26,426 nucleotides of DNA from the NCBI GenBank assembly GCA_964615375.1, contig CAZTOW010000083.1, forward strand, positions 1 to 26,426. The letters run 5' to 3'. The notes beneath the pieces were generated by a model that searched no databases, had not been told where the DNA came from, and saw nothing but the letters and a program-made list of their open reading frames with translations. A program made the translations under genes and the position numbers. Of this stretch, positions 1 to 9,407 are shown piece by piece. The first letter of the stretch is position 1; every line of letters begins with the position of its first letter. Source of the stretch: CAZKWG01 sp964615375 (GTDB lineage: Bacteria > Myxococcota_A > UBA796 > CAZKWG01).

Positions 1-744
1 GGGACCTCAGTGGCGTCGGTCGGCGACCTGGACGGCGACGGGCAGCAGGACTTCGCGGTGGGGGCGCCGACGGACATCTGGCCCACATCGTCGGAGATCC
101 CGAGGAGCGCTGACGGTACGGGTGACGTCTATCTCTACCTCAACCTCCTGGATGGCAGCGACGACGCGGACATTACGGACCTCGTTCTCACTGGGGTCTC
201 CGACGCCGCGTTCGGGGCTGAGGTGACAGGCGTCGGTGATCTCGACGGCGACGGGGCGCCTGACCTCGCGGTCGGCTCGCCGACAGCCGAGGGCGCAGGT
301 GTGGCCTCCGGCGCAGTGTACATCTACTCGGGCGCAGGGATCATGCGGGCCGAGGCGGACGGATCTGACACGGCAGGGGCGCTGATCGCCCTAATCGAGG
401 GCGGCGTGGAGTGCGCCTGGCTCGGCACGGCATCGGCTGGCCCCGGCGACCTGGACGGGGATCTCGTCGACGATCTGCTGATCGGCGCCCCGGAGGTGGA
501 CGAGGGGCACGGGAGGGTCGCGATCTACTATGGCCCGCCCCCGGCGACGGCCACGCTGGATGAGGCGGACTACACGCTCTCGGGCGACTACGCCGGCACC
601 CGCCTTGGGCACGCCGTGGCCGGCGCGGGCGACGCCAATGGCCTCGGACGGCCCGACGTGATCTTCAGCTCGCTGGAACGCGGAACCGACGATGACGTCT
701 ACGGCACAGGCTACGCCTACTTCCTGCCCAGCGACGGGCTGTAG
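1..744 (+). CDS. FG-GAP repeat protein, 5' partial
   Basis: The frame is open from the left edge, so the true start lies outside the window; an internal GTG at 10 is not a convincing start because the repeat signature begins at once after it. At least four FG-GAP-type repeats are visible with the D-x-D-x-D-G calcium-binding loop followed by a (V/I)GAP-like turn, for example GDLDGDGQQDFAVGAP and GDLDGDGAPDLAVGSP. The last repeat (GDANGLGRPDVIF) is degenerate. Such repeats form blades of an integrin-alpha-like beta-propeller, normally secreted or on the cell surface. It ends with TAG at 742-744, 56 bp before a related protein, so the two are probably a tandem paralogous pair. The role is not predictable beyond surface structure or adhesion; it is probably unrelated to the defense genes downstream. 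Confidence 0.85.
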   Translation, partial: GTSVASVGDLDGDGQQDFAVGAPTDIWPTSSEIPRSADGTGDVYLYLNLLDGSDDADITDLVLTGVSDAAFGAEVTGVGDLDGDGAPDLAVGSPTAEGAGVASGAVYIYSGAGIMRAEADGSDTAGALIALIEGGVECAWLGTASAGPGDLDGDLVDDLLIGAPEVDEGHGRVAIYYGPPPATATLDEADYTLSGDYAGTRLGHAVAGAGDANGLGRPDVIFSSLERGTDDDVYGTGYAYFLPSDGL

Positions 745-800
745 ACCATGCGCGCAGGTGTCGACAGGATGGCGAACGCCGGACCCCATCGGAGGACAGG

Positions 801-2582
801 ATGCGTACTCCCTCGTTGCTGATGTTCCTCATCGCCTGCGGCGGTCGCGGCTGCGGAGATGGGTGTGGGCCAGACGACACCGGGCACACGGGCGAAACTT
901 GCGCGGACCAGGACAAGTCCACCTGGTTCGCCGATAACGACGACGACGGACACGGTGATGCGTCCGCTCCCGTCGAAGCCTGCGACCAGCCGCCCGGCGC
1001 CGTCGCCTCCAGCGATGATTGCGACGACGGCGATGGCGCGGTGTGGGAGGAGGGTGAGGTTTATCGCGACGGCGACGGCGACGGCTTTGGCGCGGGCGCT
1101 ACTGTTGAGCAGTGTGGTCTGCCCAACGGCTACGCGGCCGTGGACGGGGACTGTGACGACGAGGCAGCGGCGGTCTACCCAGACGCCGAGGTGACCTGCG
1201 GCAACGGGATCGACGATGACTGCGACGGGCTCGGGGACTGCGCGGATCCTACCGAGGCATCGCAGGAGGATCTCGTGCTCGCGCGCATCTCGGGCGAGGA
1301 CGGGGGCTTCGGCGCCACGGTGAGGATCCCCGGCGACCTCGACGGTGATGGACTGGCCGACCTCGCGGCTGGCGCTCCCGGGGCGGATGGGACCGGAGCG
1401 GCGTACCTGTTCGGGAGCCCGGTCGCGAACCGGACCAGCACCGCTGATGCAGTCGCCGCCGCGGTGGGCGCGAGCCCGGACATCCTCGCCGGCACGGGGA
1501 TCAACTTCGGCGATCTCGACGATGACGCCGATCTGGACTGGGTGATCTCCGCGCCGGAGGGACACTACCTGGACGGCGGAGCGACGATCTACGTCCTGCA
1601 CGGGCCGCACGTCGGGACGGTCACGCTCGCCGAAGGCTCCGGCGTGAGCGTGCTTCAGGCCGCCGCGGGCTGGTCGATGGATGCGGGTTCGGACATTCAA
1701 GGCTCGGACGCGGATGACCTGCTCTTCACCAACCCCGGCGGGGTGCTGCTCCTGCCCGGCCCCTTCGAGGAGGGCACGGAGTTCGCCGAGGATCTCAAGT
1801 ATGGCTCCTTCAGCTCGACCTCGTCCGACGACGGGCAGCGCGTCATGGTCGCCGGGGATGTGACCGGCGACGGCCAGCTTGACGTGTTCACTGGCGCCCC
1901 GGAGGACGGCTCCGGCGTAGACGCAGGCGACACGCGCGACGACGCCGGGAACGCCTACCTGATCGACGAGGTGAGCGACTTCCGCGACGGAGACGACTCG
2001 GGTGGGGCGGCCACCTACGCGCGTGTGCGGATTCTGGGCGAGCGGTCCGGTTCGCGCCTCGGCGCCAGCTTGAGCCCGGCCGGCGACATCGATCAGGACG
2101 GCTACGCGGACGTGCTGGTCGGCGCGCCCGAGTGGTCTCCGAGCTCGGGGACCACGGCGAAGGGGGCGGCCTACCTTTACTCTGGCGCTGACCTGACGGC
2201 GCTGGACGAGGGCGAGGTGCTCTTCGCCGAGGATGGCGAGGCCCAGTTCTACGGCGAGGAAGACGACCAGCAGCTCGGCTACGGCCTGGCCGGCGGTGCA
2301 GACCTCGACGGCGATGGCGCGCCAGACATCGCGGTCGGTGTGCCCGGCTACGACGGCGATCAGGGCCTGACGCTGGTGTGGTTCGGCCCGGTGCGCGGCG
2401 ACCAGGACATGGACGAGGCTGATCTGACGCTGACCGGTGAGGCCACAGGTGATCGCTTCGGGCAGGCCGTGGACGCGGGCGGCGATTTCAACGGGCTCGG
2501 CTGGGATGACCTGGTGGTGGGCGCGCCGGGCGCGGGAGGTGGGGATGGTGAGGTGACCGTCTTCGCGTTCGACCGGCTGTGA
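801..2582 (+). CDS. Lipoprotein with MopE-like Asp/Cys motifs and an FG-GAP beta-propeller
   Basis: This 593-aa protein starts at ATG 801 behind a good GGAGG (791-795, 5-nt spacer). The N-terminus is a very short lipoprotein signal with lipobox LIAC and Cys13 as the predicted lipidated residue. Residues about 35-150 are Asp- and Cys-rich motifs (DCDDGDG, DGDGDGFG, GDCDDE, GNGIDDDCDG) of the MopE/putative metal-binding type common in Myxococcota surface proteins. From about residue 160 there are roughly seven FG-GAP repeats (such as GDLDGDGLADLAAGAP and GDIDQDGYADVLVGAP, with one degenerate SDIQGSDADDLLF), which fits a seven-bladed propeller. It is probably an outer-membrane-anchored, calcium-binding surface protein and a paralogue of the partial gene upstream. 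The precise role is unknown. Confidence 0.9.
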   Translation: MRTPSLLMFLIACGGRGCGDGCGPDDTGHTGETCADQDKSTWFADNDDDGHGDASAPVEACDQPPGAVASSDDCDDGDGAVWEEGEVYRDGDGDGFGAGATVEQCGLPNGYAAVDGDCDDEAAAVYPDAEVTCGNGIDDDCDGLGDCADPTEASQEDLVLARISGEDGGFGATVRIPGDLDGDGLADLAAGAPGADGTGAAYLFGSPVANRTSTADAVAAAVGASPDILAGTGINFGDLDDDADLDWVISAPEGHYLDGGATIYVLHGPHVGTVTLAEGSGVSVLQAAAGWSMDAGSDIQGSDADDLLFTNPGGVLLLPGPFEEGTEFAEDLKYGSFSSTSSDDGQRVMVAGDVTGDGQLDVFTGAPEDGSGVDAGDTRDDAGNAYLIDEVSDFRDGDDSGGAATYARVRILGERSGSRLGASLSPAGDIDQDGYADVLVGAPEWSPSSGTTAKGAAYLYSGADLTALDEGEVLFAEDGEAQFYGEEDDQQLGYGLAGGADLDGDGAPDIAVGVPGYDGDQGLTLVWFGPVRGDQDMDEADLTLTGEATGDRFGQAVDAGGDFNGLGWDDLVVGAPGAGGGDGEVTVFAFDRL

Positions 2583-2595
2583 TGGGGGGCGGGGC

Positions 2596-2794
2596 CCATG
2601 GTGACCATGGCGGCCATGGCCGCCATTCATGGTCTCCGTGGGCGCGCGTCCATGGGCGCCATGGCTGCCCATGGGATTCAACCATCGAGGTTCCTGGCTG
2701 ATGGTCGGGCGTTCATGGGCGCCATGGGCGCCATGGACGCCATGGACGCCACAACATCCCACCGCGTTGCCCGTGGCCCCCATGGCGCCCATGG
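2596..2794. repeat. Clusters of 9-bp-periodic CCATGG palindromes in a non-coding spacer
   Basis: The 366-bp gap between the FG-GAP gene and the methyltransferase contains no convincing gene. It holds CCATGG at 2596, 2605, 2614, 2650, 2659, 2669, 2722, 2731, 2740, 2780 and 2789: four clusters, with nearly all spacings inside a cluster exactly 9 bp. The 15-mer CCATGGGCGCCATGG occurs at 2650-2664 and 2722-2736, and its reverse complement is at 2780-2794. Positions 2607-2626 are a perfect 20-bp palindrome centred on CCATGG. Both strands give short Met/Gly/Ala or His/Gly open frames simply because of the 9-bp period. It could be a protein-binding array, an mRNA leader able to fold, or simple-sequence expansion. 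Confidence 0.8.
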
Positions 2795-2948
2795 ACACCC
2801 CCGTGGTGGCCCGCGCGACTCTGTGCGCCGGCTGTGCGCGTCCCCACACGCCCCATGAACTAGGCCGATGCCAGGCCGATGCCTGGCGATGTGGCGGCGG
2901 GCGCGCGGAGTCGAAGCCGGTGTGTTAGCGTAGGGGCGAGGGTGACTT

Positions 2949-4508
2949 ATGGGGCTGCCAGTCCAGACGAAGCTGACGCGCCTGTATCAGGGTGAGGCCC
3001 CAAGGGTCCTCGACCTGTTCAGCGGCTGTGGCGGCATCTCGCTGGGGTTCAAGCGCGCGAAGTGTGAGATTCTAGGTGGGCTGGAGATCGACCCCGACGC
3101 CGCACAGGTCTTCGCCAGGAACCTGCTGGGCTGGTCGGACTCGGATCTGGCGACGCGCACCTGCGAGCGCGACATCGTGAACACCGACCCGCGCGCGCTC
3201 GTGCGCGATCTCGGCGAGGAGGATCCCGAGCTGGCGGTGGACTTCCTCGTCGGCGGTCCTCCCTGTCAGGCGTTCGCGAGGATCGGTCGTGCCAAGCTCC
3301 GAGCCGAGCGCAAGAAGCTGGAAGAAGAGGATCCCGGTCGGAAGATCGAGGATGCGCGTGTCGGGCTCTACGCGCAGTACCTGCGCTACGTCGAGGCGCT
3401 CAAGCCGGTTGCGCTCTTCATGGAGAACGTGCCCGAGGTGATTCGCTTCCAGGGCAGGAACATCGCGGAGGAGATCGCCGAGGCGCTGGAGGCGCTCGAC
3501 TACCGTGTCTCCTACTCGTTGCTGAACGCAGCGGACTACGGCGTTCCACAGCGCCGCATCCGCCTCTGCCTGCTCGCGTGGCACAAGGACTTCCGAGAAG
3601 ATCCGCCGAGCCTGCCCCCACCCTCGCATCATGATCGCGATCTGCCGGACGGGTACTACGCGATCCTCGGGGGCCGGCGCAAGCAGGCTCCGAGCGGCCG
3701 TCAGGCGAAGCTCAAGCTCGTGCCGGGGGCCGCCACCTTCGGCGGGCGGCGCTACCATCGTCCCCCACGGAACGAGGCCGCGCCTCGGCCGGTCAGCGTT
3801 CATGACGCCATCGGCGATCTACCGTCGAGCACGGCGCATCATGCCGAGGACCCCTTGTTGCCCGACTACCTCGCGAAGGCTGCGGGTCCGGCCTGGAAGG
3901 TGACCGCCCCCTCAGCCTATGGCCTGGACATGAGGGCAGGTTGGCTGGGCGGGTCGAACGCGAGCCGCGTGGCCGATCACAAGTACCGCCACACAAAGCG
4001 CGACTACCGGATCTTCTGCCAGATGAAGGCGGGAGATGAGTACCCGCGCGCCCACGCGATCGCCGTGGCGCTCCACGATGAGCGCCTCCAACGACGCGAG
4101 CAGGAGCTGGGGTGCCCCCTCGCCGAGGACTCGGACGAGCACAAGAAGCTCCTGAAGGACTGGGTGCCGCCCTACCCCCACGACCGCTTCCCCAACAAGT
4201 GGTGGAAGATGGACGCGGACCAGCCGTCGCGTACGCTCACGGCGCACCTGTCGCATGACACCTACAGCCACATCCATCCTGACTCGAAGCAGGCTCGGAT
4301 GATCACGGTGCGTGAGGCCGCGCGCCTGCAGTCCTTCCCGGACGACTTCGTGTTCACGAAGACCATGAACCCGGCCTTCCGCATGATTGGGAATGCCGTG
4401 CCGCCGCTTCTGGCCTTTGCGGTCGCCGATCACCTCGTCGGGCAGATCCGCTCCATGGCCAGTCGGGAGGGCATGGTGGAAGAGATGGCCCTCATCGCCA
4501 GCAAGTAG
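2949..4508 (+). CDS. DNA (cytosine-5-)-methyltransferase
   Basis: This 519-aa protein carries the C5-cytosine methyltransferase motifs in order: motif I DLFSGCGG (residues 22-29) for S-adenosylmethionine, motif IV GGPPCQ with catalytic Cys106, motif VI MENVPE, motif VIII QRRIR, a long variable region from about 225 to 440 holding the target-recognition domain, and C-terminal REAARLQSFPDDF (IX) and GNAVPP (X). It methylates cytosine in a specific but here unknown DNA site. ATG 2949 follows a GAGGG-like element, and TAGCGT at 2926-2931 is a possible -10 box. The ATPase gene starts 3 bp after its stop, so it heads the first defense operon and probably protects host DNA. It is comparable in class to DISARM DrmMII or the cytosine methylases that accompany MutL/MORC-Z1 operons. 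Confidence 0.95.
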   Translation: MGLPVQTKLTRLYQGEAPRVLDLFSGCGGISLGFKRAKCEILGGLEIDPDAAQVFARNLLGWSDSDLATRTCERDIVNTDPRALVRDLGEEDPELAVDFLVGGPPCQAFARIGRAKLRAERKKLEEEDPGRKIEDARVGLYAQYLRYVEALKPVALFMENVPEVIRFQGRNIAEEIAEALEALDYRVSYSLLNAADYGVPQRRIRLCLLAWHKDFREDPPSLPPPSHHDRDLPDGYYAILGGRRKQAPSGRQAKLKLVPGAATFGGRRYHRPPRNEAAPRPVSVHDAIGDLPSSTAHHAEDPLLPDYLAKAAGPAWKVTAPSAYGLDMRAGWLGGSNASRVADHKYRHTKRDYRIFCQMKAGDEYPRAHAIAVALHDERLQRREQELGCPLAEDSDEHKKLLKDWVPPYPHDRFPNKWWKMDADQPSRTLTAHLSHDTYSHIHPDSKQARMITVREAARLQSFPDDFVFTKTMNPAFRMIGNAVPPLLAFAVADHLVGQIRSMASREGMVEEMALIASK

Positions 4509-4511
4509 CAT

Positions 4512-6812
4512 ATGATCTACCTGTTTATGCATCGGCTCTCGCAGTCCGAGCTGGGCTGGTTCGGCGAGGTGCGCCGCCTGGGTCGCGAGACTGCGCGACA
4601 GAGGGCGATCAACTTCGAGACCGCACAGGTCGCGCGCCTGTTTCCTGACGCGCCCGACGATGTCCCCATCCCCCTCGTGCTGGTGCATCGGGACGACGCC
4701 CTCGCTCTCGTGTCTTTCGGCTCGGTCCTCCGTCGCCAGCAGAAGAATTGGCGGATCACGAGCGACAAGGTCGAGGCGCGTCGCTTCGGGACCGTCAAGC
4801 CGGGGGACCTCTTCCTTCTGGCGCTGGATCTGCGCAGCTCGCCTGCTCGCGGCGCCTTCGAGGTGCTCGACAGCGCGGACGCGCGCGCAGTAGCGCTGTT
4901 GGAGGCCGCTGCCGTCGATCCAGAGCGCTGGCGCGGCGCGACCGGAGCTTTCGTCGCCGAGGCGCCAGGCCTCGCCAGTATGCTGGCCCGTCTTGACCCC
5001 GAGCTGTTCAGGTTCGTGCAACCCACCCCGGCGTCTGAGCCGCAAGCGCCAGGCGCGCCTGTCACACCATCGGAACCGCCGGGCCCTGAACCATCGCGAG
5101 TGGTTCGCGTACATCCGGCGCCCCCCTCGCCTGGGCGGATGTTCGACGCCTTCGCCAACCTCGGCCACACGCTGCCGGTGGCGGTAGCGGAGATCCTGGA
5201 CAACGCCATCGTCGCGCGAGCCCGGAACATCGAGGTGAGCTGGCCACAGACCAGTCCGGGCGAGGGCTGCATCTCCATCTTCGACGATGGCCAGGGGATG
5301 GATGCGGGGCGCCTCAAAGAGGCGATGATCTTCGGCTCGGACCGCGAATATGCCGCGCGTGACCTGGGGCGCTTCGGGATCGGTCTCAAGTCGGCTTCGC
5401 TGAGTCAGGCCGGCGTAGTGACGGTCGCCTCCAGGTGCAACGACACCCCGGTCTCGGTCATGCGCTGGGACAAGGAGCATGTTCAGAGCGCTAAGGCGTG
5501 GGAGCTCGTCGAGCCGGCGCTGAAGCCCGACGAGGCTCGGATGTTGATCGAGCCGCTGCGAGACCGACCGGGGACCGTGGTGCTCTGGCAGCGCCTGAAC
5601 GCTACCCGGCGAGCAGCCACCGAGCGCGGGTCACGGAGTCAGGCGCTCGTCGAGCCCGGATGGGGCAGCCAGATTGCGCAGTTGAAGCTGCACCTTGGCA
5701 TGACCTTCCACCGATTCCTCACGGGAGAGACCCGCGAGCGGCGGCAGGTGCGCATCCGGGTCAACGAGCAGGAAGTCGAGCCCTGGGACCCGTTCGAGCG
5801 CAGCAATCCGGCCACCGAGGCGTATGACGCCTTCGCGGAGTTGATCGCCGCGCGTGGTGGCCAGCCCTACCCGGTGACGGTGCTGCCCTATCTGCTCCCG
5901 CACAAGAACCAGTTTCCAAGCGTCGAGTCGTGGAAACGCGCCGGCTATGATGGGGCCTGGAACGAGCGGCAGGGCTTTTACATCTACCGCGCGGATCGCC
6001 TCATCCAGGCCGGTGGCTGGAGCGGGCTGTGGGAGCGGGACGAGCACACCAAGCTCGCCCGCGTGGCGGTCCTGTTCGACCCGGAGCTCGACGACCTCTT
6101 CGACATCAACACCAGCAAGATGTCGGTGTCCTTGCCGCCCCAGCTGGAGGACGCGCTGCGTGAGCAGCTCAAGGCGTTGCGGGCCGCCGCTCGCAAGCGA
6201 TACGGAAGCGAAGGGAAGCGCGCTTCGAATCAGGAATCTGCGGGCGCAGGCAAGGCCGGAGCGGCGAGCACTGGAGCGAGCACAGGGGAGACCGGCGCCA
6301 GGCCAGAGCCAGCGGCGTCCGAGGCTCGCGCTGAGGACCGGACACGGCCAGGCGGAGGTACGGCATCCCCCTCGGATGCGCCACCGCCTACACCCCCGCC
6401 GACAACGGGCCGGTCCGCGACCCCGGATCCCTCGCCGCATCGGACGCCGCCAGGCCAACCGGCAGGCGGGACCGCTGGGCGCTCGCCTGAGCCACCACCT
6501 CCTGCATCGTCGGGTAATTCGGCCCCCTCTGATCTGGAGGAGAGGCTCCGCGAGATGCGCCTGGAGCCTCAGCTCCTGTCTGGTGCCGTAGTCTGGGAGA
6601 CCGACGTGGATCTCGCGGATCGTCGGGTCGTGCGCTTGAACCGGGCACACCCCCTGGGACGTGCGCTGGTCGGAGACGCGGCGGTCGGCCCACAGGTCGG
6701 CCGTGCGCTCGCGGCGCTCATCCGGGCGATGGAGACGGTGGGGAAAGATCGGGGGCTCGCACCTGCCGAACTTCAACAGGCGATCCTCGACGCGATCCAG
6801 GGAGGGCGGTGA
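4512..6812 (+). CDS. MutL/MORC-type GHKL ATPase (MzaA-like)
   Basis: This 766-aa protein has a GHKL (Hsp90/MutL/histidine-kinase) ATPase core with the N box EILDNA (E227, N231), G1 box DDGQGMD (258-264) and G2 loop LGRFGIGLK (285-293). The first 200 residues are a separate domain I cannot assign. Residues about 575-675 are a long Pro/Ala/Gly/Thr/Ser linker, followed by a conserved-looking C-terminal segment of about 85 residues. MORC-like ATPases of this kind occur in prokaryotic operons with Z1, DUF4420 and DNA methylases, and are thought to clamp or remodel DNA after ATP-driven dimerisation. It starts 3 bp after the methyltransferase and its stop directly abuts the Z1 start, showing tight co-translation. 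The ATPase motifs look intact. Confidence 0.9.
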   Translation: MIYLFMHRLSQSELGWFGEVRRLGRETARQRAINFETAQVARLFPDAPDDVPIPLVLVHRDDALALVSFGSVLRRQQKNWRITSDKVEARRFGTVKPGDLFLLALDLRSSPARGAFEVLDSADARAVALLEAAAVDPERWRGATGAFVAEAPGLASMLARLDPELFRFVQPTPASEPQAPGAPVTPSEPPGPEPSRVVRVHPAPPSPGRMFDAFANLGHTLPVAVAEILDNAIVARARNIEVSWPQTSPGEGCISIFDDGQGMDAGRLKEAMIFGSDREYAARDLGRFGIGLKSASLSQAGVVTVASRCNDTPVSVMRWDKEHVQSAKAWELVEPALKPDEARMLIEPLRDRPGTVVLWQRLNATRRAATERGSRSQALVEPGWGSQIAQLKLHLGMTFHRFLTGETRERRQVRIRVNEQEVEPWDPFERSNPATEAYDAFAELIAARGGQPYPVTVLPYLLPHKNQFPSVESWKRAGYDGAWNERQGFYIYRADRLIQAGGWSGLWERDEHTKLARVAVLFDPELDDLFDINTSKMSVSLPPQLEDALREQLKALRAAARKRYGSEGKRASNQESAGAGKAGAASTGASTGETGARPEPAASEARAEDRTRPGGGTASPSDAPPPTPPPTTGRSATPDPSPHRTPPGQPAGGTAGRSPEPPPPASSGNSAPSDLEERLREMRLEPQLLSGAVVWETDVDLADRRVVRLNRAHPLGRALVGDAAVGPQVGRALAALIRAMETVGKDRGLAPAELQQAILDAIQGGR

Positions 6813-9407
6813 GTGTCCGCGGCAGTCCTGACGCTCGCACAGGCCGTTGAGCTGGCCAGACTGCTCCAGTCCTTCGGTCAATCCGACGATGAGATCCTGG
6901 GAAACGCGCTGATACCGGTCGTGCTTCGGGACGAGGTGGCCCAGGCCATCCGAGTCCTGCGCATCCCCGAGCCAGAGGAGGCGTCCGCTGAGGCGCGGGA
7001 CTGGACCGGAGGGTTGGCCTCCGACAGCGGCTACTTCTGGCCCCGCCTGCGTCAGTACCTCGCTGGAACCAAGGGCTGGGGACCGGAGGCGGTGGACTCC
7101 GTCGAGGAGCAGTCTCTTCGGGTGTTGCGCCGGCTGCCCGACCCGGCCCTGGCCCGGTTCTCGGCCCGTGGGCTCGTCGTCGGCTACGTGCAATCGGGCA
7201 AGACGGCCAACTACACCGCCGTGATCGCGCGAGCGGTGGACGCGGGGTACCGGCTGATCATCGTGCTGGCGGGCACCGAGAACGCGCTGCGCGAGCAGAC
7301 CCAACGCCGGCTGGACCAGGAGCTGACTGGCGAGGCGGCAGCGGGGCTGCCATCGGTCGGACGACCGGAGCGAGGCCGTTGGTGGGTGCGCCTGACCCGG
7401 GAGGGTGAGGACTTCGCCGGAAATCTTCCGCTCGGTGTTCTCCAGGGTGGCGCGCCAGTTCTGGCTGTGGTCAAGAAGCAGGTGCAGGTCCTCCAGGCGC
7501 TTCTGGACGAGCTGGTGTCCGCAGGCTGGGATGCGCTCCAGCACACACCCACGCTCGTCATCGACGATGAGTCTGACCATGCGTCGATCAACACCGGAGA
7601 GGACAGGCCCGCCGTCGATACCGCGCTCAGCGATGACGAGATTGAGATCGAGGCCGCGGACACCGCACCGTCGAAGACCAACGCCATCATCCGCCGTATC
7701 CTTCAGCAGCTCCCCCGACATGCCTATGTCGGCTACACCGCGACCCCATTCGCCAACGTGCTCATCAACCCGGATGCGTTCGACCGTGAGGTGGGCGAAG
7801 GGCTCTATCCGCGGGACTTCATCCTTCAGCTCGCGCGTCCCCGCGGGTACACCGGGACCGAGGAGCTGTTCGGTGCGCGCAGTCAGGAGACGCCTGGGCG
7901 TGGCGTGCTGCGGCTGATCCCCGATGCCGAGGTGGAGGCGTTGCGACCTCGGCGTGGGCGAGGGGCGGGCTCGGCGAGCGGGATACCCCCAAGCCTCGCT
8001 ACGGCGCTGCTCGACTTCCTGCTGGCGAGCGCACTTCGGCGGTGGCGCGGTCAGGCGGATGGCATGAACACCATGCTGGTCCACGTCTCACACCTGACCG
8101 AGAGGCAGCGACGGCTTCGGACCTTGATTCAGGTTCACCTCGACGACCTGCGCGGTGAGTGGTCGCACGGTGGAGCGCAGGCAGCAATTCGAACCCGGCT
8201 ATCTGAGCGCTGGATCGAGGACTTCTCTCTGGATGTGGATGATCTGGCGGGCCGCCCCGACAGCCTCGCTGAGCTGGAGACGCACCTGGAGGCCGTGCTG
8301 GGGGCGTTGGAGGTGCGCGAGCTCAACAGCACGACGGGTGAGGTGCTGGACGATGGCCAGGGGGCTCGGCCGATCATCGCCGTTGGCGGAAACCGGCTGT
8401 CGCGCGGGCTCACGCTCGAAGGGCTCACGGTGAGCTACTTCCTTCGGACCAGCGGGATGTGCGACACCCTGCTCCAGATGGCGCGCTGGTACGGCTACCG
8501 GCAGGGCTACGAGGATCTGCTTCGGCTGCACACGACCGGCGAGCTGGCCGCCTGGTTCACGGAGCTGGCCGTCATCGAAGGTGACCTCCGAGACGAGATC
8601 GACGACATGAATCGCCGCGGGCTGAGCCCGCGCGATCAGGGTGTCCGCATCCGCGCGCACTCGTCCATGCTCGTGACCTCGCGCCTCAAGATGAAGCACG
8701 GCACACGCATTCGCGCGGGCTACTCGGGAGAGCATCCGCAGAGCATCGTGCTGCCCCTGGGAGACCTGGACGCGCTGAACGCGAATCGTGCAGCGGCCGA
8801 GGTGCTGCTTCGTCAGGGCCGTTCAGCCCAGCGCGAAGATGGCAGCGTGCTCGTCGAGGCGGTACCGCCCGAGGCGGTGGTCGAGTTCATTCTGCGCTTT
8901 CAGCTCGGCGCGGAGGCTCGGCACCTGGATCCGGTGCATCTGGCGGCCTGGATCCAGCAGCGCGCTGCGGCGGGCGATCTCAGCGCCTGGACCCTCTACC
9001 TGGACAGCCGCCAGGATCGCGCCCGCGGGACGGCGCGGATCGGGGGCTTCGACATCGGTCTGGTCGAGCGCAGCCGGTTGAAGGGCACCAGCAGCGTCGG
9101 CGCGCTCATCGATCCCCGGCATGAGGGCCTCGACCTGGTCGGGGGCCCTCAGGCGTTCATGCGCGCGCGCAGCTTCGACACGGCCGCGATGCGCGAGGCG
9201 CGCCCCCGGACACAAGGGCTGCTGCTGCTCTACCCCTTGAGCCCCGACTCCCGACCGTCACGGCGCGGCAATCGTGTGCCCCTGTTCGCCGAGGAGCAGG
9301 CGCGGCCTGAGGTGGTGATGGGCTACGGCTTGAGCCTGCCGGTGACCGGAGAAGACTCCGCTGTGGAGTACATCGTAGGCCAGCGCTGGTCAGGGGACGC
9401 TCGGTGA
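6813..9407 (+). CDS. Z1 domain superfamily ATPase/helicase-like protein (MzaB-like)
   Basis: This 864-aa protein starts with GTG immediately after the ATPase stop, behind GGGAGGG. It has the P-loop ATPase motifs of the Z1 family: Walker A GYVQSGKT (124-131, K130), a Walker B-like DDESDH (251-256), motif III GYTATPF (307-313), the hallmark VGGNRLSRGLTLEGL (524-538) and an arginine-finger region RWYGYR (558-563). Length is typical for Z1 proteins. These are superfamily-2-related ATPases restricted to prokaryotic conflict operons, where they are expected to act on DNA with the MORC-type ATPase and DUF4420 partner. The next gene overlaps by 4 bp (GTGA), so the stoichiometry is probably coupled. 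All key motifs look intact. Confidence 0.95.
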   Translation: MSAAVLTLAQAVELARLLQSFGQSDDEILGNALIPVVLRDEVAQAIRVLRIPEPEEASAEARDWTGGLASDSGYFWPRLRQYLAGTKGWGPEAVDSVEEQSLRVLRRLPDPALARFSARGLVVGYVQSGKTANYTAVIARAVDAGYRLIIVLAGTENALREQTQRRLDQELTGEAAAGLPSVGRPERGRWWVRLTREGEDFAGNLPLGVLQGGAPVLAVVKKQVQVLQALLDELVSAGWDALQHTPTLVIDDESDHASINTGEDRPAVDTALSDDEIEIEAADTAPSKTNAIIRRILQQLPRHAYVGYTATPFANVLINPDAFDREVGEGLYPRDFILQLARPRGYTGTEELFGARSQETPGRGVLRLIPDAEVEALRPRRGRGAGSASGIPPSLATALLDFLLASALRRWRGQADGMNTMLVHVSHLTERQRRLRTLIQVHLDDLRGEWSHGGAQAAIRTRLSERWIEDFSLDVDDLAGRPDSLAELETHLEAVLGALEVRELNSTTGEVLDDGQGARPIIAVGGNRLSRGLTLEGLTVSYFLRTSGMCDTLLQMARWYGYRQGYEDLLRLHTTGELAAWFTELAVIEGDLRDEIDDMNRRGLSPRDQGVRIRAHSSMLVTSRLKMKHGTRIRAGYSGEHPQSIVLPLGDLDALNANRAAAEVLLRQGRSAQREDGSVLVEAVPPEAVVEFILRFQLGAEARHLDPVHLAAWIQQRAAAGDLSAWTLYLDSRQDRARGTARIGGFDIGLVERSRLKGTSSVGALIDPRHEGLDLVGGPQAFMRARSFDTAAMREARPRTQGLLLLYPLSPDSRPSRRGNRVPLFAEEQARPEVVMGYGLSLPVTGEDSAVEYIVGQRWSGDAR

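Noticed and set aside
2596..2794. CRISPR-like array
   Set aside because: Units are only 9 bp, with no unique spacers of 30-40 bp and no cas genes.
717..2849. 710-aa open frame on the minus strand
   Set aside because: It is antisense to the FG-GAP lipoprotein, has no family motifs, and its first part is a translation of the CCATGG repeats; long antisense frames are expected at this GC content.
2598..2928. Short Met/Gly/Ala-repeat open frames, collagen-like when read on the other strand
   Set aside because: They result from the 9-bp period of the repeat, which keeps frames open on both strands; no ribosome-binding site or conserved ending.
3912..8084. Two long minus-strand open frames opposite the methyltransferase, ATPase and Z1 genes
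   Set aside because: The plus-strand frames carry complete enzyme motifs; the antisense frames are Arg/His-rich with no recognisable domain.
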